Shown: in pieces, positions 38,601-45,811 of the stretch
How the letters are laid out: each line of letters opens with the position of its first letter
Numbering within the stretch: the stretch's first letter is position 1
Assembly (NCBI RefSeq): GCF_001577365.1
Contig: NZ_CP014513.1
Span: forward strand, 2,294,001-2,358,000
DNA length: 64,000 nucleotides
Direction of reading: 5' to 3'
From: Frondihabitans sp. PAMC 28766
GTDB taxonomy: Bacteria; Actinomycetota; Actinomycetes; Actinomycetales; Microbacteriaceae
Notes under the pieces: model-generated
Seen by the model: only the letters and a program-made list of their open reading frames with translations
What the model was told of the DNA's origin: nothing
Databases searched by the model: none
Translations under genes and position numbers: made by a program

Positions 38601-39201
38601 CGGCCTTCCACGCCGGGAGGGCCGCGGCGGCGCTCGCCGACGGCCCTGCCGTGCTCCGGCCGCGGCTCGCAGCGCCGCGGCCCGCAGCGCCGCGGCCCGC
38701 AGCGCCGCGGCTCGCAGCGCCGCGGCCCGTCGGGGCAGCCGCGCTTTCGTCGTCTCCCGGCTCGGAACCATCGGCCCATCCGTCGTCGTCGCTGCCGAAA
38801 GCCATCGTGCCGCCGGCATCGTCCGACCCGCCCGAGCCGGCCTGGCCTGCCGCACCGAGCGGCCCGGCGAGGCCCGCCTGCACGAGCTGCTCGCGGGCGC
38901 TCGCAGCATTGGCCGCGAGCAGCATCGCGGCCACGTGCTTGCAGTCGGTCGCGACCGGGCAGGTGCACGTCGAGAGCCCCGGGCGGGAGTACTGCCCGTG
39001 CGACTGCGTCAGACGAGCCGTCGACTCGTAGGGCACCGTGTCGCTGCCGAGCACGTGGCCCAGCATCATGTGCCGGTCGGCGTCCCACTCCGTGTCGACG
39101 ACGCGGAGGCGCCGCACGTATTCTTTGGCGCGCTCGAACGCCGCCGGGCCGACGAGCCGCAGGATGTCGGTGGCGTCGACCAGGGGAACCGCCTCAGGCA
39201 T
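35596..39201 (-). CDS. SNF2-family helicase with SWIM zinc finger
   Basis: This 1201-residue DNA translocase has an N-terminal SWIM zinc finger (CTCPVATDCKHVAAML at about residues 79-94), a long region, and a C-terminal SNF2 motor. The motor shows ADDMGLGKTLQTLALVAHT (I), LDEAQMIKN (II), ITGTPMEN (III), SQFTSY (IV) and RTHRIGQTNNVMVYR (VI). Two low-complexity stretches stand out: repeats of RGAA with SR or GR near residue 165, and GSNAGG/GSNVGG repeats near residue 265. They look like recent slippage and probably form flexible linkers. Such proteins act on DNA or RNA-polymerase complexes, but the target is unknown. Confidence 0.94.
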   Translation of the reverse strand: MPEAVPLVDATDILRLVGPAAFERAKEYVRRLRVVDTEWDADRHMMLGHVLGSDTVPYESTARLTQSHGQYSRPGLSTCTCPVATDCKHVAAMLLAANAASAREQLVQAGLAGPLGAAGQAGSGGSDDAGGTMAFGSDDDGWADGSEPGDDESAAAPTGRGAASRGAAGRGAAGRGAASRGRSTAGPSASAAAALPAWKAALSGFAAPPVAAPPQLTPMGLHFELRERTRAQSGRWGAPKSRTATASTAARAEAAAQRSGSNAGGSNAGGSNVGGSNNGGGNVGASSGTGTGTGSTTPPFRLAVRPVTQSSTGNWVRGSLTWTSLPYSLNRLAVSPEQHRWFGQFAALHRSARDVYVPGEADWLFLDDFASPLLWPLLDEGRRLGIAFVTGKVEHGIQVEATARLEVGATRDDAGLRLDVTGVVGETSHPAFHTGVIADHGLYAWEFAPALQVTLGPARLSDDERRLLTETPVIEVPGDEADEFLSDFYPRLAGAVEVVSRDEKLVLPAILPPVLRLTATFDEENGDELKLVWSWDDNGHWLPLDAYPAPDDVQVVNATLKGLGAAQFAAEVLPLLEERDDLRVVIVGARPDYRELKEAPQLTVTTVETEKRDWFDLGVMVTVEGRAIPFAPLFTALSKRQDKMLLLDKTYLSLKQPVFDELRRLISEAEELDEWDTTGPGELHINRLQMSLWAELEELADHTEQDARWKETVGGLMALDGVPSTPVPAAVEATLRPYQAEGFSWLAFLYEHELGGVLADDMGLGKTLQTLALVAHTRSSSTSPRPFLVVAPTSVVGNWVAEAAKFTPSLRVKEITATAQKSRLDLAALVGERDGVDIVVTSYALFRLDFAHYQKVQWAGLILDEAQMIKNRTSKGHRAAVELNAPFKLAITGTPMENDLMDIWSLFHVTAPGLLMTGLRFTEEYLKPVSLGDGPDLLARLRRRIKPLMLRRTKELVAPDLPEKQEQLLRVDLAPAHRKLYELFLQRERQKLLGLVDDLDKNRFIVFRSLTLLRMLALDASLVDPDAYADMPSSKLDVLLDELRDVIAGGHRALVFSQFTSYLSVVARRLGKEQIDFEYLDGATTKRSDVVARFREGTAPVFLISLKAGGFGLNLTEADYVFLLDPWWNPASEAQAVDRTHRIGQTNNVMVYRLIANGTIEEKVMALKEQKAKLFDAVMHDNDAAFGAALTADDIRGLLAP

Positions 39202-39269
39202 GCGTCCAGCCTCTCACGCGCCTCCGACACTCGTTGCCCGGGGCCCGTCGGCTTTGTGTGGCCTGCCGC

Positions 39270-39515
39270 GTGCCCGGCAGCTCACGGGAGGGCCGCGCGA
39301 TCACGCGGGCATCGTGCGAGCTCCCGGTCGGCGGCGGGGCAGGGGCGGCGCGTGCCCGGCAGCTCGCGGGAGGGCCGCGCGATCACGCGGGCATCGTGCG
39401 AGCTCCCGGTCGGCGGCGGGGCAGGGGCGGCGCGTGCCCGGCAGCTCGCGGGAGGGCCGCGCGATCACGCGGCCATCGTGCGAACTCGCGGTCAGGGGCG
39501 GCGGCGGGCGCGGAG
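39270..39515. repeat. 82-bp tandem repeat, three copies
   Basis: A unit starting GTGCCCGGCAGCTC recurs at 39270, 39352 and 39434, an exact 82-base period. Copies 1 and 2 are almost identical; copy 3 diverges in its second half, where it includes the stop codon of the methyltransferase gene. Each unit contains a small palindrome (CGCGCGATCACGCG) and a GC-rich block GGCGGCGGGGCAGGGG. The array lies between the methyltransferase stop and the SNF2 start. Confidence 0.9.
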
Positions 39516-40187
39516 CACCGCGTCGCGGCCCTCGCGCGCAGGGTGCGGGCGGAACTCTCGGACGAGGATTTCCCACTCCGCAGGCGCCAACAGCCCCGCG
39601 AGCTCGTCCGGCGTGTAGAAGAACTCCGGGCCGAAGGGCTCGGCCTTCGGCTGAGCGGCCTCAGCGCCCTCGGTGTGAGCATGCTCGGCGTGCGAGGAGT
39701 CGTCGGCGTGCCGGTGGCCGTGGTCCTCGTGCCCGACCACGAGCAGCGTGCCACCGGGCGCGACCGCCGCGGCCAGCCGCCCCACGAGCTCGTGCATCAC
39801 GGCGGTGGGGAAGTGCGAGTACTGCGACGACACCAGGTCGAAGGCACCGGCCAGCGGCGACCACTGAAGGATGTCGCGGTGCTGCCACGAGACCCGGCTC
39901 GGTGTCTCGGATCCTGTGCCCGTGGCATCCTGCGCCGTGAGCCCCTGCTGCCAGTGAGCATCGGCCCGCGCGAGAGCGACCTCCGAGAGGTCGACCGCGG
40001 TCACCTGCCACCCGTGCGACGCGAGCCAGACTGCGTCGCCGCCCTCGCCGCTGCCGATGTCGAGGGCGGTGCCCGGCGTCAGCGCCGACGCCTCCGTGAC
40101 CAGGTGCGGGTTGGGGCGCCCCGACCAGATGCGGTCGGAGGCGGAATAGAGGTCGTCCCAGAAGGGCTGGTCGAACGTGGGGGTCAT
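39492..40187 (-). CDS. Class I SAM-dependent methyltransferase
   Basis: This 231-residue cytoplasmic enzyme has the SAM-binding motif LDIGSGEGGDAVWLA at about residues 40-54, VTAVDLSEVALARA (motif II) and GGTLLVVGHEDHG after the catalytic core. The N-terminus WDDLYSASDRIWSGRPNPHLV is typical of small-molecule or tellurite-type methyltransferases. A His/Asp/Ala-rich insertion (HGHRHADDSSHAEHAHTEG) lies between two core strands and could bind metal. The substrate is unknown. The stop lies in the third copy of the 82-bp repeat. ATG 40185-40187 is chosen by fit. Confidence 0.9.
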   Translation of the reverse strand: MTPTFDQPFWDDLYSASDRIWSGRPNPHLVTEASALTPGTALDIGSGEGGDAVWLASHGWQVTAVDLSEVALARADAHWQQGLTAQDATGTGSETPSRVSWQHRDILQWSPLAGAFDLVSSQYSHFPTAVMHELVGRLAAAVAPGGTLLVVGHEDHGHRHADDSSHAEHAHTEGAEAAQPKAEPFGPEFFYTPDELAGLLAPAEWEILVREFRPHPAREGRDAVLRARRRP

Positions 40188-40250
40188 GCGACCATCGTGC
40201 CCTGCCTGCCGACGCGCAGCGCTCTCCAGCAGATCCGAGGCCTGAAGGCA

Positions 40251-40263
40251 TAGCGTTCGCACC
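40251..40263 (+). promoter_or_regulatory. -10 element (TAGCGT) for leaderless molybdoenzyme transcript
   Basis: TAGCGT at 40251-40256 precedes ATG 40264 by seven bases, the same geometry as other genes in this window. Confidence 0.4.
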
Positions 40264-41925
40264 ATGGCCGTCCGCGAAGCTCCGCCCCGCGGCGACGACA
40301 CGCGCACTCGCCCGGCCGGCACGACCCCGGGCCGTCGCAGCCTCGGCTGGTCGGCGCTGTCGGGCGTCATCGCGCTCGCCGCCTTCCTCGCCAGCGCGGA
40401 GGCCGTGGCCGTCGTGATCGGCGCTCAGTCGAGCCCGCTCGTCGGAGTGGGTTCTGCGGTCATCGATCTCGCCCCGCCGGGGGCGAAGCAGATCATGGTC
40501 GGGTTGTTCGGCACCGGAGACAAAGCCGCGTTGCTCGCCCTGATGGCGATCCTGCTCGTGATCATCACCGCTCTCGCCGGCATCGCCGAACGGGCCGGCA
40601 TGGCACGGCGCCCCAGGATCCCATGGGGCCGAGTGATCTTCGCCGTCGGCGGCATCCTCGCCGTCATCGCCGTTCGGACGAGAGCCGATGCCAGCGACTT
40701 CGACGTCGTCCCGGCCGCGGTCGGCACGATTGTCGCTCTCCTCGTGCTGGCACGGCTGTCGACCGGGCGGTTCCGCTGGGAGGCGGCCTCGGCCTACGAC
40801 TCCGGCGCCCTGGAGTCGAAGCCGCAGCTCTCACCCGGACTTCGCACGGCACCCATCGAGCGCCGCGCATTCCTGCGGTTCGCTGCCGTCACGGCTGCCG
40901 CGAGCATCGTGGTCGGCGCGGGCGCCCGGGTGATCAACGCCGGGGCCGTGAATGCCGCGGCCCTCCGCGCCAAGGTGCATCTGCCGCGCGCTGCCGTGAA
41001 GGCCCCGCCGATCCCGGCCGGCTCCGACCTGAAGGTCACCGGCCTCACCCCGTACGTCACGTCGAACGCCGACTTCTACCGCATCGACACGGCTTTGAGC
41101 GTGCCGCAGGTCGATCCGACCACCTGGAAGCTGGAGATCACCGGTCTCGTCGACCACCCCGTCACGCTGTCGTGGCAGCAGCTGCTCGACAAGCCCCTCG
41201 TCGAACACCTCGCCACCCTCAGCTGCGTCTCGAACGACGTCGGCGGCAACCTCATCGGCACGGCCCTCTGGCTCGGCTACCCGCTGCGCGACCTCCTCGC
41301 GCAGGCCGCCCCGCACGCCGACGCCGACATGGTTCTCTCGCGCAGCATCGACGGCTTCACGGCCGGCACACCGCTGTCGGTGCTGCAGGATCCCGGCACC
41401 CAGGCGCTTCTCGCCATCGGCATGAACGGTCAGCCCCTGCCACTCGAGCACGGCTTCCCGGTCAGGATGGTGGTGCCCGGCCTCTACGGGTACGTCTCGG
41501 CCACGAAGTGGGTCACGTCGCTGCACGTGACGCGCTTCGCCGACGAGAAGGCCTACTGGACCACCCGCGGCTACTCCGCCCGCGGCCCCGTCAAAGTGGA
41601 GTCGCGGATCGACGCTCCCTCGAACTCGTCGTCGGTCTCCGTCGGCACCGTGCCTGTCGCCGGAGTGGCGTGGGAGCCGCACACCGGCATCTCCGCGGTG
41701 CACGTCCGCATCGACGGCGGGCCCTGGCTCGAGGCGACACTGGCCGACTCCGTCTCGGACGACACCTGGCGCCAATGGGTCTACCGCTGGGACGCCCCCG
41801 CCGGCACCCACAAGATCGAGGTGCGGGCCACCGACAAGAAGGGCAAGACGCAGCCCTCCACCTACGTCGCACCCGCCCCGAACGGCGCCGAGGGCTGGGA
41901 CTCGGTCAGCGTCACCGTGCGCTGA
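40264..41925 (+). CDS. Membrane-anchored molybdopterin-dependent oxidoreductase, sulfite oxidase/YedY fold
   Basis: The 553-residue protein has an N-terminal membrane part with four or five helices (about residues 28-52, 72-100, 122-138 and 145-165) and a further hydrophobic stretch at about residue 205 preceded by ERRAFLRF. The catalytic domain follows outside the membrane, with YRIDTALSVPQVDPTTWKL and the molybdenum-ligand Cys in TLSCVSNDVGG at about residue 320. A C-terminal dimerisation (Mo-co) domain ends VSVTV. The fold is that of sulfite oxidase and MsrP; a heme partner subunit is not seen nearby. The natural substrate is not known. Confidence 0.92.
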   Translation: MAVREAPPRGDDTRTRPAGTTPGRRSLGWSALSGVIALAAFLASAEAVAVVIGAQSSPLVGVGSAVIDLAPPGAKQIMVGLFGTGDKAALLALMAILLVIITALAGIAERAGMARRPRIPWGRVIFAVGGILAVIAVRTRADASDFDVVPAAVGTIVALLVLARLSTGRFRWEAASAYDSGALESKPQLSPGLRTAPIERRAFLRFAAVTAAASIVVGAGARVINAGAVNAAALRAKVHLPRAAVKAPPIPAGSDLKVTGLTPYVTSNADFYRIDTALSVPQVDPTTWKLEITGLVDHPVTLSWQQLLDKPLVEHLATLSCVSNDVGGNLIGTALWLGYPLRDLLAQAAPHADADMVLSRSIDGFTAGTPLSVLQDPGTQALLAIGMNGQPLPLEHGFPVRMVVPGLYGYVSATKWVTSLHVTRFADEKAYWTTRGYSARGPVKVESRIDAPSNSSSVSVGTVPVAGVAWEPHTGISAVHVRIDGGPWLEATLADSVSDDTWRQWVYRWDAPAGTHKIEVRATDKKGKTQPSTYVAPAPNGAEGWDSVSVTVR

Positions 41926-42072
41926 CCTGCGCCTTCTCTCCGCGCTTTCCCAGGGCCTCGCCCCGCCGCCCTGCCGCCCCGCCATGCCGCCGCCCTGCCC
42001 CGCCCCGCCACGCCACGCCGGCGTCGGGGCAGAATGTCGCACCGCCACTACTCCCGCCCAGCACTCCCGGGC

Positions 42073-42085
42073 TACCGTGGCACGC
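42073..42085 (+). promoter_or_regulatory. -10 element (TACCGT) for leaderless alpha/beta hydrolase transcript
   Basis: TACCGT at 42073-42078 is followed by seven bases and ATG 42086, with no ribosome site. Confidence 0.4.
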
Positions 42086-42916
42086 ATGACCCGCGCCGAG
42101 CTCCCCGTCCGCCATGCCGACGTGCGTGGGGCCACCCTCGCCTGGACGGAGGAGGGCCCGACCGGCCCGGCCGCGGCCGCCGCCGGGCAGCCGCCGACCG
42201 CCATCTGGGCGCACGGCCTCAGCAGCACCCGCGACGCCCAGGAGGAGAGCGGCATGTTCGACTGGGCTCCGATCGCCGAGAGGCACCGCCTCATCCGCTA
42301 CGACGCTCGCGGCCACGGCGACTCGAACGCCACTCCCGAGCCTGGCGACTACGCGTGGGCGAACCTGGGGCAGGATCTGCTCGCGCTGCTCGACCAGGTG
42401 GCGCCCGGTGAGCCCGTGGTCGGAATCGGCTCGTCGATGGGGACGGCCACGCTGTTATATGCCGCCGCGCTGGATCCTGCGCGCTTCTCGAAGCTCGTGC
42501 TGACCAGCCCGCCCACCGCCTGGCAGACCAGGGCCGCCCAGTCGGCGATGTACGAGCAGATCGCCGGGCTCGTCGAACAACAGGGCGTGGTGGCGTTCCA
42601 GGCGATGATGGTCGATGCGCCCGCGCAGCCTCCCGTGTTCGCCGAGTTGAGCGACGAGATGACGATCGGGCTGACCGACGAGTCGATGCCCATCGTCTTC
42701 CGCGGGGCAGCGAAGTCCGATCTGCCGTCGCCGGACGCCCTGCGCTCGATCGAGGTGCCGACGCTGATCCTCGCCTGGGCCGGCGACCCCGGGCACCCCG
42801 TCAGCACGGCGGCGCTTCTGGCCGAATATCTGCAGGACGCCGAGATGCGCGTCGCCGAGACACCGGCTCAGCTGCGGGAGTGGGGCGCGCTGGCGTCGGA
42901 GTTCATCGCGCGCTGA
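42086..42916 (+). CDS. Alpha/beta hydrolase
   Basis: This 276-residue cytoplasmic hydrolase has the oxyanion region WAHGLSSTRD at about residue 41, YDARGHGDS (a typical strand-4 turn), and the nucleophile elbow GIGSSMGTA with the Ser at about residue 117. The acid Asp is probably in LAWAGDPGHP, which may also supply the His. Substrate unknown; it resembles esterases and haloperoxidase-like enzymes. The preceding 160 bases are C-rich and gene-free. Confidence 0.92.
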   Translation: MTRAELPVRHADVRGATLAWTEEGPTGPAAAAAGQPPTAIWAHGLSSTRDAQEESGMFDWAPIAERHRLIRYDARGHGDSNATPEPGDYAWANLGQDLLALLDQVAPGEPVVGIGSSMGTATLLYAAALDPARFSKLVLTSPPTAWQTRAAQSAMYEQIAGLVEQQGVVAFQAMMVDAPAQPPVFAELSDEMTIGLTDESMPIVFRGAAKSDLPSPDALRSIEVPTLILAWAGDPGHPVSTAALLAEYLQDAEMRVAETPAQLREWGALASEFIAR

Positions 42917-42921
42917 CGCCT

Positions 42922-42955
42922 CAGTGCAACGTCACCATCAGTGCAACGTCACCAT
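42922..42955. repeat. 17-bp tandem duplication at a stop codon
   Basis: CAGTGCAACGTCACCAT occurs twice in direct succession, covering the end of the small membrane protein gene. Each copy supplies the same MVTLH-stop ending, so the duplication left the protein unchanged. Confidence 0.85.
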
Positions 42956-43156
42956 CAGCGCGGCGAAGGCCAGCATGCCAGCGCCGCCGACGCCGACGAG
43001 CGTCGTCGACACAGCGGTGGTGAGTCGCTGACGACGGCGCTCGGTGGCGATCGCGAGACGACGGCTGCGCTGCAGGCCGGCCTCGAACGACTCGGGCAGG
43101 TCGATGGGCGCCGCGACGGTGGTGAAGCCGGGTGTGGCTGCGGTTGCGGTGCTCAT
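42938..43156 (-). CDS. Small single-span membrane protein
   Basis: A 72-residue product: about 45 soluble residues (PGFTTVAAPIDLPESFEAGL, then an Arg-rich RRQR stretch) and one C-terminal hydrophobic span (VSTTLVGVGGAGMLAFAALMV). The topology suggests a tail-anchored protein. ATG 43154-43156 is preceded by a weak AGG (GAGGCACCCC). No family recognised. Its end lies in a 17-bp tandem duplication. Confidence 0.6.
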   Translation of the reverse strand: MSTATAATPGFTTVAAPIDLPESFEAGLQRSRRLAIATERRRQRLTTAVSTTLVGVGGAGMLAFAALMVTLH

Positions 43157-43284
43157 GGGGTGCCTCGGTCTCTCGGTCCTGAACCTGGTGTCGCCGTAGT
43201 TTCACAGGTGATTCGGAGCTTCTGTCCGATCGGATTGCCCGGCGCGCCATCTTTCTTGACGGACCGCAGGATGCCACGGCGACT

Positions 43285-43295
43285 TAGAGTGGATC
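43285..43295 (+). promoter_or_regulatory. -10 element (TAGAGT) next to ATG 43296
   Basis: TAGAGT at 43285-43290 lies five bases before ATG 43296, compatible with a leaderless transcript. Confidence 0.35.
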
Positions 43296-43826
43296 ATGGC
43301 CGCATCGAACGCAACCATCGTCGCTGTCGTGGGTTATGGCGCAACCGAAGTCATCGAGGGCTTGTCGCTCCTCCGAGGTGTCGACGCCCTGCAGATCGGC
43401 GAGCCCGATGCCGACAGCACCCGCCGCATCAGCGCGTCGCAGGCTCCCTACGTGGTGCACGACGCCGACCCGCTCGGCCACGTGGCGCACGCCTGGGTGG
43501 AGTTCTTCGACGATCGCTCGACCGGCGGCACCCTCGACCTCGAGGTGTCGACCGCGCTCGCGGCCTTCGCTGCCGGCGAGCGTGTAATGCCCGACTACTA
43601 CGTCGTGCTCGAGCCGGAGTCGCTCGACCCGACTTGGCGGCACTGGTGGTTCGGGGCCGTCGCGTCACGCGCCCCGCGTCGCGTGCTGCCTCAGCCCGCC
43701 GCCGCCGGCTCGGTGCGCAAGCTCCTACGCCAGCTGCCGACCGGCCCCGGCTGGGCTGCCCCCGCCGAGTGGCTGCCCGGCCTCGCTTTCACCGTGCCCG
43801 ATGGGCGGGGTCTGCTCGGGGCGTAG
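43296..43826 (+). CDS. Hypothetical protein
   Basis: The 176-residue product has no signal peptide or membrane segment. It starts with a Rossmann-like strand (ATIVAVVGYGATEVIEGLSLL) but lacks a clear nucleotide-binding motif. The middle has paired acid and aromatic residues (HAWVEFFDDRS, MPDYYVVLEPESLDPTWRHWWF). Not recognised as a family. It is followed by a C-rich tract and a palindromic repeat. Confidence 0.65.
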   Translation: MAASNATIVAVVGYGATEVIEGLSLLRGVDALQIGEPDADSTRRISASQAPYVVHDADPLGHVAHAWVEFFDDRSTGGTLDLEVSTALAAFAAGERVMPDYYVVLEPESLDPTWRHWWFGAVASRAPRRVLPQPAAAGSVRKLLRQLPTGPGWAAPAEWLPGLAFTVPDGRGLLGA

Positions 43827-43932
43827 CTCGCCCCGCCCCGCCCGCCCCGCCTGCCCTGCCCTGCCCCGCCCGCCTGCCCCGCCCCGCCCCGCCTGCCCTG
43901 CCCCGCCCCGCCCCGCCCTGCCCCGCCCCGGT
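43827..43932. repeat. C-rich low-complexity tract (G-rich on the - strand)
   Basis: About 100 bases of CCCCGCC and CCTGCCCTG repeats with hardly any A or T. On the - strand this gives many GGGG and GGGCGGGG runs able to form G-quadruplexes. It lies between two + strand genes, next to a palindromic repeat. Confidence 0.8.
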
Positions 43933-43934
43933 CG

Positions 43935-43992
43935 CTGAGTGGCAACTTCGTGCGGAAAAACAGCCCTTTTTCCGCAGAAAGTTGCCACTCAG
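43935..43992. repeat. Palindromic intergenic repeat, copy 2 (GAGTGGCAA family)
   Basis: Outer 14-bp arms (CTGAGTGGCAACTT and AAGTTGCCACTCAG) enclose perfect inner 10-bp arms (TGCGGAAAAA at 43951-43960 and TTTTTCCGCA at 43967-43976). Outer arms share GAGTGGCAA and TTGCCACTC with the element at 24978-25037. Confidence 0.8.
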
Positions 43993-44019
43993 TCGTGTGA
44001 CGGGAGGGAAAATGAGCGT

Positions 44020-45240
44020 GTGGAGTCTGTCAGCGAACTGCGGGCGCAGGTATTGCCGCTGTTCCGCACCCGGCGCGAACTGTTGGACTGGCGGACAGTG
44101 ACTCAGTTCAGTCGCGACGCCGCGCACGGCGTCGATCTGCTGCGGGCAGCTTCCTCTCGTCTCGGGGCGGCGCCCGTGGTCCCGGTCGTGCAGCGTGCGT
44201 CCGACACGCTCTTTCGCACGTTGATGAAGGCCGACGACTCCAATGGCGAGATCCAGGGTGTCGTCGATGAGCTGCTCGACCTGCACCCAGAACTCTGCGC
44301 GGCTGATCCGCCGCCGGCGAAGTCTCTCGTCGACTGGCTGCTCGCCTGGCAGTTCGGCGAGAGCGGCGGCTATTTCGCGCTCGACATCGTCCAGTATGCG
44401 ACGGCGCTCGGTGGCGCCGGGCTGCGCCGGTATCGCGAGCAACTCGCGGAGAGTGCGGAGACGGAGCCCCTCGACTTCCTCGGCGAACGTCCGATTCTCG
44501 TGCGCAACCAGCAGCGCCTGGCGGTGATCGATCGCGACGCTCAGGCTGTCATTCGCACGCACGTGGGTTCGAGCGAGCGGTCGTACCGCTTCGAGATGGC
44601 AGCGAAGGCGCTGGCGGAGATCGACGAACTCGGCCTCGCGATCGAGTACGCGCATCGTGGTGCCCTGGTCGAAAAGGGTCACCAAGCGGAGTCGTCGGGC
44701 CGTCTCTGGCGTGACCTCATTGCACGATTCCGGCCCTCCGAAGCCACAGCGGTTGCTCGCGAGGTGTTCGAGGCCTGGCCGACGGCGAAAAACGCGACAG
44801 TGCTCCACGGTGTGGCCGGTGACGGCTGGAGCCAACTGGAGAGGGAAGTGCTCGGCCGTCTGCGGGAGTCTCCCCGTGAAATCCTTCCGTTCGTTCTCGA
44901 CACCCTCGGAGACTCGACCCGAGCGTGGTCCGAGGCACAGGATCTCGAGGCCCGCGGCGTCCAAGTCTCCGAGCGTCTCTGGGCGCGGCTGGTGCGTGCG
45001 CATCGAACGGCGCGGCCTATGGACGTGCTGCCCGTGGTTCGGCGGCTCATCGAGTCGGAGCTTCGGGTCGCCGACAGCGCGCGCTATCGCGGGGCAGTCG
45101 CCATGCTCACTGACTACTGCACGCTTTGCGCCTCAATCGGTGTCAGCGAGGTTGGCCTTGCTTTCGTGGCCGAGCTCTGTGAGCGGTACGCCCGGCGACC
45201 GCGGCTGCTCGAAGAGGTCCGGCGCGCGCGACTCGGCTAG
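44020..45240 (+). CDS. Alpha-helical repeat protein, function unknown
   Basis: This 406-residue protein lacks a signal peptide or membrane helix and is almost all helical. Its C-terminal half resembles TPR- or HEAT-like repeats, ending with RYRGAVAMLTDYCTLCASIG and ERYARRPRLLEEV, similar in feel to the helical tails of SWIM-type proteins, though no SWIM finger is present. GTG 44020 is preferred, since GGGAGG lies ten bases before it; an ATG upstream lies in the palindromic repeat. It opens the accessory region and has lower GC than the housekeeping genes. Confidence 0.6.
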   Translation: MESVSELRAQVLPLFRTRRELLDWRTVTQFSRDAAHGVDLLRAASSRLGAAPVVPVVQRASDTLFRTLMKADDSNGEIQGVVDELLDLHPELCAADPPPAKSLVDWLLAWQFGESGGYFALDIVQYATALGGAGLRRYREQLAESAETEPLDFLGERPILVRNQQRLAVIDRDAQAVIRTHVGSSERSYRFEMAAKALAEIDELGLAIEYAHRGALVEKGHQAESSGRLWRDLIARFRPSEATAVAREVFEAWPTAKNATVLHGVAGDGWSQLEREVLGRLRESPREILPFVLDTLGDSTRAWSEAQDLEARGVQVSERLWARLVRAHRTARPMDVLPVVRRLIESELRVADSARYRGAVAMLTDYCTLCASIGVSEVGLAFVAELCERYARRPRLLEEVRRARLG

Positions 45241-45320
45241 GCCGAGGGGCTACATCGGCTCCGCCTGACGACTTCACATCTCTCGACCGGTATCGCTTCG
45301 CACGTAGCTGCTCGTCGGTG

Positions 45321-45770
45321 TCACATAACAAACGATGCCGCCGTCAGCAGCCCGGCGACGAGCCCGAATATGCGCCCGTAAAAGCCTCGCAAAGACGCGA
45401 TAACAGCTCCGGCAAGGGTGACCGGCACCAGAAAGGGATAGGCGAAGAGAGTGACGATGTGCCCCCCAGTGGCCACGGGCGTGGGCTCGGAGTCAGTCAG
45501 GCTCAGCGCAGGCAGGTCGACGAGCACCCCGACCAGGACCGTCGCGATGCCGAGCCCGACGGCCACAGCACCCGATCCGGCTCCCGAGCCGAGGAGCGAA
45601 TCGAGCTGGCGGACGGGCCTGTTCTGGCGTGGGCTAGGAATCAGGTTCGTCAGTCGGCGGGTATTGCGTGACCGAAGTCGAACTCGACCGCACGCGATGG
45701 TGAGGAGCGACACGGCTGCGGCTCCGAGTGCTGCGGGAACAAAGAGAATGACAGTGGCCATCAGGGTCAT
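45321..45770 (-). CDS. Small multi-span membrane protein (array-adjacent, second gene)
   Basis: A 149-residue protein with four hydrophobic stretches: VILFVPAALGAAAVSLLTIA at the start, VAVGLGIATVLVGVLVDL in the middle, and two near the end (FAYPFLVPVTLAGAVIASL, GRIFGLVAGLL). Two short Arg-rich loops lie between. ATG 45768-45770 is one of two close ATGs. It is 41 bases after another membrane protein gene on the same strand. No family recognised; the pair is divergent from a WXG100-like gene. Confidence 0.6.
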   Translation of the reverse strand: MTLMATVILFVPAALGAAAVSLLTIACGRVRLRSRNTRRLTNLIPSPRQNRPVRQLDSLLGSGAGSGAVAVGLGIATVLVGVLVDLPALSLTDSEPTPVATGGHIVTLFAYPFLVPVTLAGAVIASLRGFYGRIFGLVAGLLTAASFVM

Positions 45771-45811
45771 GTCGCGGGCAGCTCGCTCTCGATCAAGTGG
45801 TCGGAAGGGGA

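Noticed and set aside
39270..39515. CRISPR-like array
   Set aside because: The 82-base units are contiguous without unique spacers, and no cas gene is near; it is a plain tandem repeat.
35320..39618. Long + strand frames (641 and 779 residues) over the SNF2 helicase
   Set aside because: Composition is that of shadow frames, and the - strand gene has all helicase motifs.
42921..43277. 118-residue - strand frame ending at 42921
   Set aside because: It reads the small membrane protein region in another frame; the 72-residue frame has the coherent start, basic stretch and membrane span.
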